64,000 bases of DNA from contig JAIOUW010000001.1 of assembly GCA_019931105.1 (NCBI GenBank), positions 868,001 through 932,000 of the forward strand. The letters are read 5' to 3'. Under the pieces are notes generated by a model that was given only the letters and a program-made list of their open reading frames with translations, did not search any database and had not been told where the DNA came from. Positions 26,452 to 35,282 of this stretch are shown one piece after another; within the stretch, counting starts at the first letter, position 1; each line of letters opens with the position of its first letter. The position numbers and the translations under genes are program-made. Origin of the DNA: Flavobacteriaceae bacterium NBU2977 (GTDB taxonomy: Bacteria; Bacteroidota; Bacteroidia; Flavobacteriales; Flavobacteriaceae).

Positions 26452-27381
26452 CTAAAGAAATTTTTGGCGCTCGATCATCAGCGTATTCAAAACCTTTGAA
26501 AAATCACCCTGTACATCGACACCTACATATTTTATCCTATACTGGGCGCACTTCAGTTTAAGTTTGTCGAAATAAGCTTTCATATATTTTTCATACCCCT
26601 CTTTGACCATATCGGAATACAGGTCGATATGCTCACCGGTCTCAACATCAAAAAAACGCTTCGGGGTGCTCTCAAAGTCAAAATTAAGTTCGGTAGCGGT
26701 ATCCAGTAAATGAAACAGCACAACTTCATGTTTGTTGTACTTCAAATGGCGAAGTGCATCAAAAAGCCGGTCATCATCGGTCTCGGACTGGAACATATCG
26801 GTAAACAAGAAAATCAGGCTCCGGCGTTTGATCTTCTCCGCTATCTGATGCAGGTAGGTGTACGTGTTGGTCGCTTTCGACGGTTGGGTATCCAAAGTGA
26901 TTTCAGAAAGTTTCGCCAACAGCATTTGATGATGGCGCTCGCTTCCTTTTTCAGGGTAATACAAATCATACCCTTTCGAAAAAACACTCAGCCCGACGGC
27001 ATCACGTTGTCTTTTCAGAACATTCATCAACGCGGCAATGGCCAAAACCCCGAAACCTATCTTGTTCAAGTTTTCGATGCCCAAATTCTTTACCTCAGGG
27101 TAGTACATCGAAGCTGAATTGTCCAAGATCATGTGACAGCGAAGATTGGTTTCCTCTTCGTATCGCTTGGTATAGAGTTTATCGGTCTTGGCAAAGAGTT
27201 TCCAATCGATATGCTTGGTACTTTCGCCCGTATTGTAAATCTTGTGCTCGGCAAATTCTGCCGAGAAGCCATGAAAAGGGCTTTTATGTATTCCGCTTAT
27301 AAAACCTTCGACCACCTGGTTCGCCAAAAGTTCCAAGTTTTGGAACAGCGTGGCCTTGTTCAACTCCGACTGTAGGTTCAT
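26452..27381 (-). CDS. DUF58-domain protein (von Willebrand-A-like)
   Basis: The start at 27381 (MNLQSELNKATLFQNLELLA) is chosen over an ATG 13 codons upstream because it matches the normal family beginning; the protein is then 309 residues. DUF58 proteins keep HIDWKLFAKTDKLYTKRYEEE, visible here near residue 60, followed by a vWA-like fold with LDNSASMYYP (a MIDAS-like DxSxS) and FLFTDMF. Members are normally found with MoxR ATPases and BatA/BatB proteins in envelope-stress or chaperone-like systems. Those partners are not next to it here. It is the last gene of the leftward group dnaE-trxA-DUF58 and the first chromosomal protein gene beyond tRNA-Asp. Confidence 0.85.
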   Translation of the reverse strand: MNLQSELNKATLFQNLELLANQVVEGFISGIHKSPFHGFSAEFAEHKIYNTGESTKHIDWKLFAKTDKLYTKRYEEETNLRCHMILDNSASMYYPEVKNLGIENLNKIGFGVLAIAALMNVLKRQRDAVGLSVFSKGYDLYYPEKGSERHHQMLLAKLSEITLDTQPSKATNTYTYLHQIAEKIKRRSLIFLFTDMFQSETDDDRLFDALRHLKYNKHEVVLFHLLDTATELNFDFESTPKRFFDVETGEHIDLYSDMVKEGYEKYMKAYFDKLKLKCAQYRIKYVGVDVQGDFSKVLNTLMIERQKFL

Positions 27382-27452
27382 AAAGCGAATATAAACCAAA
27401 AAAGGGCCGACTTTCGCCAAACCCTTTATAATAAAATATTAAAACCCTTTAC

Positions 27453-27770
27453 TTACAACACTGCATCGATAGCATCGGTATAGACCTTTTTCGGTGATAC
27501 CCCGACCTGTCTATTCACGATTTCACCATCTTTGAACACCAATACGGTCGGTATATTACGAACCCCGTATTTGGCAGCAAATTCTTGGTTTGCATCTACA
27601 TCGACCTTGCCCACGACGGCCTTGCCTTCGTACTCAGTGCTTACCTCGTCAATGATAGGGCCTACCATTCTACAGGGTCCGCACCAAGCTGCCCAAAAAT
27701 CGACCACAACGGGTTTATCACTTTTTAAGACTACTTCGTCAAAAGTAGCATCTGTTATTTCTAAAGCCAT
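27453..27770 (-). CDS. trxA: Thioredoxin
   Basis: 105 residues, the standard size. The active site is WCGPC in VVVDFWAAWCGPCRMVGP (about residues 21-38), the cis-proline is in NIPTVLVFKDGE, and the buried Asp is in VDFWA. It is a cytoplasmic disulfide reductase that serves ribonucleotide reductase, peroxiredoxins and other targets. A TAACTTTG box (27794-27801) 24 bases before the ATG probably drives it. Confidence 0.96.
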   Translation of the reverse strand: MALEITDATFDEVVLKSDKPVVVDFWAAWCGPCRMVGPIIDEVSTEYEGKAVVGKVDVDANQEFAAKYGVRNIPTVLVFKDGEIVNRQVGVSPKKVYTDAIDAVL

Positions 27771-27793
27771 GTTAATTACTTTTATTTATTTTA

Positions 27794-27801
27794 CAAAGTT
27801 A
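27794..27801 (-). promoter_or_regulatory. Probable -7 box TAACTTTG of trxA
   Basis: Matches TAnnTTTG on the minus strand, 24 bases upstream of the trxA ATG. The -33 TTG is not found at the ideal distance. Confidence 0.45.
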
Positions 27802-27877
27802 GTCAAATATTCTTCTTCTTACTTACGGGCAATTTATTCATAAAACCTATTATGGTATCAATAGAACTTATTCATGA

Positions 27878-30800
27878 TCAATTCAATTTATAATGAAAAT
27901 CCTGTGCTTCGAGGGTGGTCAATAATTCGCTTGAAATTTGCACCTTTTTCTTTCTACTCACCAAATTCACCTTGATCTGTTCTTCCATTTCATAGACGAC
28001 AAAGTTCAACGCATGATCCCCTTTATGTATATGCAAAGTGTCTTTTAGGGTCTTGATCCGTTTTTCCTGTAAAGCGGCAATATCTAATTTGATGGTCAGT
28101 TTTTTGGCATAGGTATCCATGACTTCCTGAAGCAACATAAAACTATTGAACTGCAAACGGGGGTCTCCTTTCTTGCCCGTATCCCTGTTGATCCATCCTT
28201 CACGAACGAATACTTTTATATAGACGAACGAATTGATCATCAAAAAATGGCGGTATTTCAAATATTCCTCTCCAAAAATCCTGAATTCAAAAGAATCGGT
28301 ATAATCCTCAACAGTGAACAAGGCCCACCCTTTTCCGTTTTTTGAAATACGATGTTGCACATCGGTAATGACGCCTGCAAATGACAATTCCCGATTCACA
28401 TAATTCTCCAATTCATTCGCACATGAAACGCTTGCGTTGCAAAAGGTATTGATCTCAGTCTTGAAATCATCCAATGGGTGACCTGAAATATAGATGCCCA
28501 CAACTTCTTTTTCGCGGCGCAATTTTTCCATCGTGCCCCATTCTTCACAAGGGGGAACCACAGGTTCGGGAATCTGTACCTCGCTCGCCTCACCGAACAA
28601 GCTCACCTGGGCCGAGTTTTCGTTTTCCTGGAACTTGGCCCCATACTTGATGACCTTTTCCAAAAAAGTGATACCGTCACCTTCATCGTGAAAGTATTGC
28701 GCCCTATGGGCCGTACCAAAAGAATCGAAACCACCGGCAACGGCCAGGTTCTCAAAGGCCTTTTTATTGGCTGCTCTGAGATCGACCCGTTTGGCCATAT
28801 CGAATACCGATCTAAAATGTCCGTCTTCCTTTCTCTTCGATACGATAGTTTCTACCGCTGCCCGGCCGACCCCTTTGATGGCGCCCATTCCGAAGCGAAC
28901 GGCCCCTTCTTTGTTAACGGCAAATTTGTAGTACGATTCATTGACGTCAGGCCCGAGCACATCAAGGCCCATACGTTTACATTCTTCCATAAAAAAGGTC
29001 ACCTGCTTGATGTCGTTCATATTGTTGCTCAAGACCGCCGCCATGTATTCAGCGGGATAGTGCGCCTTCAGATAAGCCGTTTGATAGGCAATATAGGCAT
29101 AGCAGGTAGAGTGACTTTTATTGAACGCATAGGAAGCAAAGGCTTCCCAGTCCTTCCAAATTTTTTCAAGGATTTCTTTCGGATGACCGTTCGACGCACC
29201 ACCTTCGAGAAATTTAGGCTTCATCTTTTGCAGCACGGCGAATATCTTTTTCCCCATGGCCTTTCGCAACACGTCGGCCTCGCCCTTTGAAAAACCCGCC
29301 AGTTTTTGGGATAGCAACATTACTTGCTCTTGATAGACCGTAATGCCATAGGTCTCTTTCAAATACTCTTCCATTTCAGGAAGGTCATAGGTGATCTCGG
29401 CCATACCGTTCTTTCGGGTAATGAAGTCGGGAATGTACTCCATCGGCCCGGGACGGTAGAGCGCGTTCATCGCGATGAGATCATCGAATACGGTCGGTCT
29501 TAAATTTTTTAGATGTTTCTGCATTCCGGGGGATTCGTACTGAAAAATACCCACCGTATCGCCCCGCTGGAAAAGTTCGTATGTCTTCTCGTCATCCAAC
29601 GGAAACTCGTCGGGTACCAATTCGATGCCGTGCTTCGCCTTGACGATCTTGACGGTATCTTTGATCAAGGTCAGGGTCTTCAATCCCAAGAAATCCATTT
29701 TCAATAGACCGGCACTTTCGACCACTGAGTTATCGAACTGGGTCACATATAAATTGGAATCCTTGGCGGTCGCCACGGGAACGAAATTGGTGATATCATC
29801 AGGGGTAATTATTACCCCACATGCATGGATACCCGTATTACGCAACGAACCTTCGAGCACCCTTGCCATTTTCAGGGTCTGGGCCTCTAGATCATCGCCA
29901 TCGGCTATGTTCAACAATTGATTTACCTTTTCAAGTTCCTCGGCCCGGAACCTTTTTTTGAGTTCGGACTCCTCTACCCCGAAAATCTTCGCCAATTTCG
30001 ACATGGTCGGAATCAGCTTGGCGATTCGATCGGCATCGCCCAAAGGAAGGTCCAATACCCGTGCCGTGTCACGAATAGAGGATTTTGCGGCCATAGTGCC
30101 GTAAGTGATAATCTGCGCCACCTGATTGGCCCCATATTTATTAATGACATAGTCCATGACACGGCCACGGCCTTCATCGTCGAAATCAATATCGATATCG
30201 GGCATCGACACCCTATCCGGATTCAAAAACCGCTCAAAAAGCAAATCGTATTTCAAGGGATCGATGTTCGTGATCTTCAAACAATAGGCCACAACCGAAC
30301 CGGCGGCAGAACCCCTTCCCGGCCCCACCGAAACATCCATTTTTCGGGCTTCGCGGATGAAATCCTCTACGATCAAAAAGTAACCGGGATAACCTGAATT
30401 CTCGATTGTCTTCAGCTCAAAATCGATGCGCTCCCTAATTTCAGGGGTGATTTCGCCGTACCGCTCTTTGGCCCCTTCATAGGTGATATGGCGCAAATAT
30501 GCATTTTCACCTCGCTTGCCGCCGTCCACTTCGTCTTCATCGACCTTGAATTTTTCAGGAATGTCGAATTTCGGCAGCAATACGTCCCTGGCCAAATCGA
30601 ACGGTTCTATTTTGTCGATAATTTCTTGAACGCTCAAAATCGATTCGGGGAGGTCTTTGAAAAGTTCCTTCATCGCTTCCCCCGACTTGAAATAATACTC
30701 TTGATTGGGCAGTCCGTATCGGTAACCCCGGCCTCGACCTATCGGTGTGGCCTGTTTTTCCCCATCCTTTACGCAGAGCAGCACATCATGTGCTTCGGCA

Positions 30801-32263
30801 TCTTCTTGCGAACAATAATACGTATTGTTCGTCGCCACCAATTTTACTTCGTGCTTATTGGCAAATTCAATCAAGACCTGATTGACCCGATCTTCATCTT
30901 CTTGCCCATGGCGCATTATCTCGATATATAGGTCGTCGCCAAACTGGTCTTTCCACCAAAGCAAAGCTTCCTCGGCTTGATTCTCGCCTATGTTGAGGAT
31001 CTTACCTGGCACTTCACCGTACAGGTTTCCGGTCAAAACGATAATATCTTGCTTGTATTTCTGAATTACTTCCCTATCGATACGAGGCACATAATAAAAA
31101 CCATCGGTATAGGCGATCGAAGACATTTTACAAAGATTCTGATAACCTTTTTTGTTCTTGGCCAATAGTACGATCTGATAGCCATAATCTTTAACGTTCT
31201 TGTTGGTATGGTCTTCACAAACGAAGAATTCACAGCCGATTATCGGCTTGATTTCCAATCCCGTAGGTGGCTCGCCATGGTTGATTGCTATGGTATTTTT
31301 TTCTTCGACACTTTTGTTATGGGCCTTGATCTCTTTGACAAAATGAAACGCGCCCATCATATTCGCATGGTCGGTCAGGGCCACGGCCGACATATTGTTT
31401 TCGGCCGCCGATCGCACCAGATCCTTGATGTTTATGGTAGACTGCAACACCGAAAATTGCGAGTGGTTATGCAGATGCGCGAACGGGGCATCTTCGAGGG
31501 TCTTGATATTTTCCCTTATCTCTTCCTGCGATACACCGCCCGTGTCTTTTTCCCAAAGGGCATCGGCTATTTTCTTCGAGGCTTTTTGAAGATTGATGTG
31601 TTTAATACCGATCAATTCGATTTCCTGCGGATTGGCTTCCGAGAAATTTTCAAAATAATCGGATGGCACATCGAGCTCCTCGACGGTATAGTGTTTTCTT
31701 CGAACAAGTTCCAAAAAACAACGTGTCGTTGCCTCGACATCGGCGGTCGCGTTGTGCGCCTCTGCAAAGGGTTCTTTGAACAGGTATTCATGGAGTTCGG
31801 TCAGTGTCGGCAGTTTGAACTTCCCGCCCCGGCCTCCGGGAATTTGGCACAATAACGCGGTCTCTTCGGTACAGGTGTCCAAAACCGGAAGGTCTTGCAA
31901 TGCATTTTCGACGCCCGAGCGGTGAAATTCCGCCCCCATGATATTGACGTCGAATCCCACATTTTGGCCCACGATGAACTTCGTTCGTGCCAGGACAGCA
32001 TTGAATTTTTCCAAAACTTCGGAGAGCGGAACTCCATCCTGTTCGGCCAAAGCCGTAGAGATACCATGTATTTTCTCGGCATCATAAGGTATGTTGAACC
32101 CATCGGGGCGTACCAAATAATCTTGATGCTCGACCAAATTGCCCATTTCGTCATGCAACTGCCATGCGATCTGAATGCATCGAGGCCAGTTATCGGTATC
32201 GGTGATGGGGGCATCCCAACGCTTGGGGAGTCCAGTGGTTTCGGTATCGAATATTAGGTACAT
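27878..32263 (-). CDS. dnaE: DNA polymerase III alpha subunit with fused N-terminal exonuclease
   Basis: 1461 residues, about 300 longer than E. coli DnaE. The extra N-terminus (1 to about 195) is a DnaQ-like 3'-5' exonuclease with FDTETTG, VGFDVNIMGAEF and HNATADVEAT, so all DEDDh residues are visible. A PHP domain follows (LHNHSQFSVLQST, about 260). The polymerase core has PDIDIDFDDEGRG near residue 688 for the catalytic aspartates, and an OB-fold region is at the C-terminus. It is the replicative polymerase. The fused proofreading domain is common in Bacteroidota, where no separate epsilon may be needed. A second, shorter DnaE is encoded at 53.9-57.0 kb. Confidence 0.96.
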   Translation of the reverse strand: MYLIFDTETTGLPKRWDAPITDTDNWPRCIQIAWQLHDEMGNLVEHQDYLVRPDGFNIPYDAEKIHGISTALAEQDGVPLSEVLEKFNAVLARTKFIVGQNVGFDVNIMGAEFHRSGVENALQDLPVLDTCTEETALLCQIPGGRGGKFKLPTLTELHEYLFKEPFAEAHNATADVEATTRCFLELVRRKHYTVEELDVPSDYFENFSEANPQEIELIGIKHINLQKASKKIADALWEKDTGGVSQEEIRENIKTLEDAPFAHLHNHSQFSVLQSTINIKDLVRSAAENNMSAVALTDHANMMGAFHFVKEIKAHNKSVEEKNTIAINHGEPPTGLEIKPIIGCEFFVCEDHTNKNVKDYGYQIVLLAKNKKGYQNLCKMSSIAYTDGFYYVPRIDREVIQKYKQDIIVLTGNLYGEVPGKILNIGENQAEEALLWWKDQFGDDLYIEIMRHGQEDEDRVNQVLIEFANKHEVKLVATNNTYYCSQEDAEAHDVLLCVKDGEKQATPIGRGRGYRYGLPNQEYYFKSGEAMKELFKDLPESILSVQEIIDKIEPFDLARDVLLPKFDIPEKFKVDEDEVDGGKRGENAYLRHITYEGAKERYGEITPEIRERIDFELKTIENSGYPGYFLIVEDFIREARKMDVSVGPGRGSAAGSVVAYCLKITNIDPLKYDLLFERFLNPDRVSMPDIDIDFDDEGRGRVMDYVINKYGANQVAQIITYGTMAAKSSIRDTARVLDLPLGDADRIAKLIPTMSKLAKIFGVEESELKKRFRAEELEKVNQLLNIADGDDLEAQTLKMARVLEGSLRNTGIHACGVIITPDDITNFVPVATAKDSNLYVTQFDNSVVESAGLLKMDFLGLKTLTLIKDTVKIVKAKHGIELVPDEFPLDDEKTYELFQRGDTVGIFQYESPGMQKHLKNLRPTVFDDLIAMNALYRPGPMEYIPDFITRKNGMAEITYDLPEMEEYLKETYGITVYQEQVMLLSQKLAGFSKGEADVLRKAMGKKIFAVLQKMKPKFLEGGASNGHPKEILEKIWKDWEAFASYAFNKSHSTCYAYIAYQTAYLKAHYPAEYMAAVLSNNMNDIKQVTFFMEECKRMGLDVLGPDVNESYYKFAVNKEGAVRFGMGAIKGVGRAAVETIVSKRKEDGHFRSVFDMAKRVDLRAANKKAFENLAVAGGFDSFGTAHRAQYFHDEGDGITFLEKVIKYGAKFQENENSAQVSLFGEASEVQIPEPVVPPCEEWGTMEKLRREKEVVGIYISGHPLDDFKTEINTFCNASVSCANELENYVNRELSFAGVITDVQHRISKNGKGWALFTVEDYTDSFEFRIFGEEYLKYRHFLMINSFVYIKVFVREGWINRDTGKKGDPRLQFNSFMLLQEVMDTYAKKLTIKLDIAALQEKRIKTLKDTLHIHKGDHALNFVVYEMEEQIKVNLVSRKKKVQISSELLTTLEAQDFHYKLN

Positions 32264-32455
32264 ATATTAACTTCTGTCCGTTCGCGCCTGCCTTTTGCGG
32301 CAAACAGTGGCAGCGGATAACTGCCCAAAATAGCACCGATAAAAATAGTGAAAAACGGCCCGTAGCAAAAGGGGAGTTGTCATGAGTTATCAACGCTCGA
32401 AAACCAAACATTCCATTTCTTTTATTGTATCTTGAACCTCAACAAAATTCGCACC

Positions 32456-33856
32456 ATGAAGAACTTTTTACTCCTGTTCACTTTAGTTTTATTGATGCTT
32501 CCCGAAGTCAAGGGTCAAGATTCCGAAAAAAAACCACCCAACTTCATTATCATTTTTGCCGATGACCTTGGCTACGGAGACCTGAGTTGTTTCGGGCACC
32601 CGACCATCAAAACCCCAAATCTCGATAGAATGGCCAACGAAGGCCAAAAATGGACGAATTTTTATGTTGGCGCCAGTGTATGCACACCTAGCCGTGCCGC
32701 CCTGTTGACAGGACGACTTCCCGTTCGTAGCGGCATGGCGAGCGACAGACATCGTGTGCTTTTTCCCGATTCAAAAAATGGATTGCCCCCTAGTGAAATC
32801 ACCTTGGCCGAACAGTTGAAAACGGCCGGCTACGCAACGGCCTGTATCGGCAAATGGCACTTGGGCCACAAGAAACAATACCTGCCCACCAATAATGGGT
32901 TCGATTATTATTTCGGAATTCCATATTCCAACGACATGGATCGACTGCAAGGCGATGCCTATAACGACTATTGGAAACGACCCAACGACTCTATCAAAAC
33001 GGAACACTTCAATGTACCCCTACTTCGCAACACGGAAATCATTGAAAGGCCGGCCAACCAAAATACAATAACGACGCGTTACTCCGATGAAGCGGTCAAA
33101 TACATCAAGGAAAATAAGAAAAAACCGTTCTTCATTTATTTGGCGCACAATCTGCCCCATATTCCGCTTTTCGTTTCCGACAATTTCAAGGGAAAAAGCG
33201 AAAGAGGACTGTATGGCGATGTTGTGCAAGAAATCGATAATGGCGTCGGCAAAATACTGAACACGCTTAAAGAAGAAGGTCTGGCCGACAACACTATTGT
33301 GGTTTTCACTTCCGACAACGGTCCATGGCTGCCCTTCAAGTTGAACGGTGGCAGTGCCGGACTTTTAAAAGCCGGCAAAGGCACTACATGGGAAGGAGGC
33401 ATGCGCGAACCGACCATTTTTTGGGCACCAAAGCGTATCAAGCCCGGAATCATAACCGATCTTGGTACGACCATGGATCTATTTGCCACATTCAGTTCCC
33501 TGGCCGGACTAAAATTGCCGGATGATCGGATTTTGGACAGTGTAGATTTGACCGGGACTTTACTTGACCAGGAACCAAGCCCAAGAAACAATGTGCTTTA
33601 TTATAGGGGTACCGAACTCTATGCCGCCCGACTTGGTGATTTCAAGGCCCATTTTATAACCCAGGGCGCATATGGCGAATTCGGCGAACGTATTGTTCAT
33701 GATACCCCTCTCCTGTACAACTTGAATTTTGACCCAGGCGAGCAATTCGATGTTGCCGAAAAGCATCGAGATGTCATCAATGATATCATGGAAATGGTCG
33801 ATGAGCATCGTTCAAAATTGATAAAGGGAAAAGATATGTTGGCCGAAAGGGAATAG
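32456..33856 (+). CDS. Exported sulfatase (S1 type)
   Basis: 466 residues from the ATG at 32456 (MKNFLLLFTLVLLMLPEVKG, a signal peptide); an ATG 24 bases earlier is less likely. Metal ligands are in FADDLGYGDLS. The formylglycine site is CTPSR in VCTPSRAALLTGR (about residue 82). Further active-site blocks are GKWHLGHKK, HNLPHIPLF and FTSDNGPW. Such enzymes remove sulfate esters from polysaccharides in the periplasm of marine Bacteroidota and need a formylglycine-generating enzyme encoded elsewhere. It is divergent from dnaE. The closest relative in the window is the sulfatase at 39.2 kb. The substrate cannot be predicted from sequence alone. Confidence 0.92.
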   Translation: MKNFLLLFTLVLLMLPEVKGQDSEKKPPNFIIIFADDLGYGDLSCFGHPTIKTPNLDRMANEGQKWTNFYVGASVCTPSRAALLTGRLPVRSGMASDRHRVLFPDSKNGLPPSEITLAEQLKTAGYATACIGKWHLGHKKQYLPTNNGFDYYFGIPYSNDMDRLQGDAYNDYWKRPNDSIKTEHFNVPLLRNTEIIERPANQNTITTRYSDEAVKYIKENKKKPFFIYLAHNLPHIPLFVSDNFKGKSERGLYGDVVQEIDNGVGKILNTLKEEGLADNTIVVFTSDNGPWLPFKLNGGSAGLLKAGKGTTWEGGMREPTIFWAPKRIKPGIITDLGTTMDLFATFSSLAGLKLPDDRILDSVDLTGTLLDQEPSPRNNVLYYRGTELYAARLGDFKAHFITQGAYGEFGERIVHDTPLLYNLNFDPGEQFDVAEKHRDVINDIMEMVDEHRSKLIKGKDMLAERE

Positions 33857-33862
33857 CATTGT

Positions 33863-33936
33863 GAACTCATTTAAACTTTTTGGATTAAAACAAAATTCGG
33901 GCATTTTCCGCCAATTGAAAAAGTTTAAATGAGTTC
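33863..33936. repeat. Perfect 19-bp inverted repeat between sulfatase and rpsP
   Basis: Bases 33863-33881 (GAACTCATTTAAACTTTTT) are exactly complementary to 33918-33936, with a 36-base spacer. The stem would end 14 bases before the -33 element of the rpsP promoter. It could terminate the sulfatase transcript, since the arms are U/A-rich, but no T-run follows. The length and perfection are also compatible with a small mobile repeat or a regulatory site. Confidence 0.6.
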
Positions 33937-33949
33937 TGTATTAAAGCTA

Positions 33950-33979
33950 TTGCACATTTAAAGATTTGAAGTATATTTG
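33950..33979 (+). promoter_or_regulatory. Promoter of the rpsP-rimM operon (TTG-N19-TATATTTG)
   Basis: TTG at 33950-33952 and TATATTTG at 33972-33979 with exactly 19 bases between them, the full Bacteroidota consensus. The predicted start near 33986 gives an about 93-base leader with three small hairpins (33982-33995, 34005-34020, 34049-34063). Confidence 0.85.
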
Positions 33980-33981
33980 CA

Positions 33982-34078
33982 GCCCTTTTTAGGGCCAATA
34001 AGATTCCTGCATAGGCAGGAGACAGAATAAAACAAAGAATTAATAACCAGGGTCGGGCACCCTACAAATTAATGTGAT
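33982..34078 (+). promoter_or_regulatory. Structured 5' leader of rpsP
   Basis: Three short stems follow the promoter: GCCCT-TTTT-AGGGC, TCCTGC-ATAG-GCAGGA and AGGGT-CGGGC-ACCCT, the last ending 15 bases before the ATG. Leaders of ribosomal-protein operons often bind one of their products; autogenous control by S16 is possible but not established for this sequence. Confidence 0.4.
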
Positions 34079-34717
34079 ATGCCAGTAAAGATTAGATTAC
34101 AGAGACACGGTAAAAAAAACAAACCTTTCTATTGGATCGTAGCAGCCGATAGCCGTGCGAAAAGGGATGGTAAATTTTTGGAGAAATTGGGCATCTACAA
34201 CCCGAATACCAATCCCGCCACAATCGAAATCAATGTTGACAATTCGGTACAATGGTTACAGAACGGTGCACAGCCCACCGATACGGCGCGTGCCATTCTT
34301 TCTTATAAAGGAGTGCTTCTAAAGCATCATCTTTTAGGAGGTGTTCGTAAAGGCGCATTGACCGAGGAGCAGGTCGAGGAAAAATTCAATGCTTGGTTGG
34401 AGGAAAAGGAAAAATCCATTGCGGCCAAGGTCAGCGGACTGGACAAAGCTAAGGAGGAAGCAAAGAAAAAAGCATTGGCAGCGGAAAAAGAGGTGAATGA
34501 AAAAAGGGCACTGGCAGCCGTTGAAGCTGAACTTCCGGAAACACCGGAAGGAGAGGGCGCCGAAGCCGAGGTTGAGGCCGTAGCCGAAACCCCTGAGGCC
34601 ACTGCCGCGGTCGAAACAGCAGAAACTGTCGAAGAGACCAAAGAAGAAGTCGCCGAAGAGGCCCCAAAAGCGGAAAATGATGCCGAGGAGGCAGCAGCTG
34701 CTACCGAAGAAGAATAA
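34079..34717 (+). CDS. rpsP: 30S ribosomal protein S16 with long acidic C-terminal extension
   Basis: 212 residues. The first about 85 (MPVKIRLQRHGKKNKPFYWI, then DTARAILSYKGVLLKHHL) are an ordinary S16, which needs only 80-90 residues. The next part is a Lys/Glu-rich helix, and the final 80 residues are almost only Glu, Ala, Val and Thr. Extended S16 proteins are usual in Bacteroidota, but the tail varies. It is probably exposed on the small subunit and disordered. First gene of the rpsP-rimM operon, 12 bases before rimM. Confidence 0.96.
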   Translation: MPVKIRLQRHGKKNKPFYWIVAADSRAKRDGKFLEKLGIYNPNTNPATIEINVDNSVQWLQNGAQPTDTARAILSYKGVLLKHHLLGGVRKGALTEEQVEEKFNAWLEEKEKSIAAKVSGLDKAKEEAKKKALAAEKEVNEKRALAAVEAELPETPEGEGAEAEVEAVAETPEATAAVETAETVEETKEEVAEEAPKAENDAEEAAAATEEE

Positions 34718-34729
34718 GTACTTAAAGCG

Positions 34730-35257
34730 ATGCGCAAAGAGGAGTGTTTCTATCTGGGCAAAATCGTTTCAAAATACAGTTATAAAGGAGAGGTTCTCGT
34801 AAAACTCGATACCGACGAACCCGAACTTTACGAAAATATGGAATCAGTTTTTATTTCCTTGGGAAATAACCTGGTTCCATTTTTTATTGGCCGATGCCGT
34901 TTGCACAAATCGAATCTTCTACGCATCGATTTCGAGGAAATCAATGACGAGGCGGATGCCGATAGAATTATGGGTGCCGAATTATACCTTCCGCTGACCT
35001 TTTTGCCCAAACTTGAGGGCAATAAATTCTATTTTCACGAAATAATAGGATTTACCGTTTTAGATAGTGACCATGGGAATATTGGAACGGTTCAAAGTGT
35101 CAATGACACCACCTCACAGGCCCTGTTTGAAATTCAAAAGGGTGATAAGCAATTATTGATTCCCATTAATGATGAAATCATTACCAAAGTTGATCGCGAA
35201 CAAAAAACCATTCACGTAAAAACACCTGATGGGCTGGTAGAACTTTACCTATCATAA
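34730..35257 (+). CDS. rimM: Ribosome maturation factor RimM
   Basis: 175 residues, standard length. The N-terminal beta-barrel begins with YLGKIVSKYSYKGEVLVKL. The PRC-barrel C-terminal half has YFHEIIGFTVLDSDHGNIG and KQLLIPINDEIITKVD. RimM binds S19 and assists maturation of the 30S head; pairing with rpsP is conserved across bacteria. In many genomes trmD or another tRNA methyltransferase follows. Here the next rightward housekeeping gene, trmN6, is 5.4 kb away, behind a block of sugar-related genes. Confidence 0.95.
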   Translation: MRKEECFYLGKIVSKYSYKGEVLVKLDTDEPELYENMESVFISLGNNLVPFFIGRCRLHKSNLLRIDFEEINDEADADRIMGAELYLPLTFLPKLEGNKFYFHEIIGFTVLDSDHGNIGTVQSVNDTTSQALFEIQKGDKQLLIPINDEIITKVDREQKTIHVKTPDGLVELYLS

Positions 35258-35282
35258 AGTTTCGGCCTGATTTTTTAAAGTC

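Noticed and set aside
31208-31855. 215-codon plus-strand ORF inside dnaE
   Set aside because: Antisense shadow over the exonuclease and PHP domains; low-complexity, unlike a real protein.
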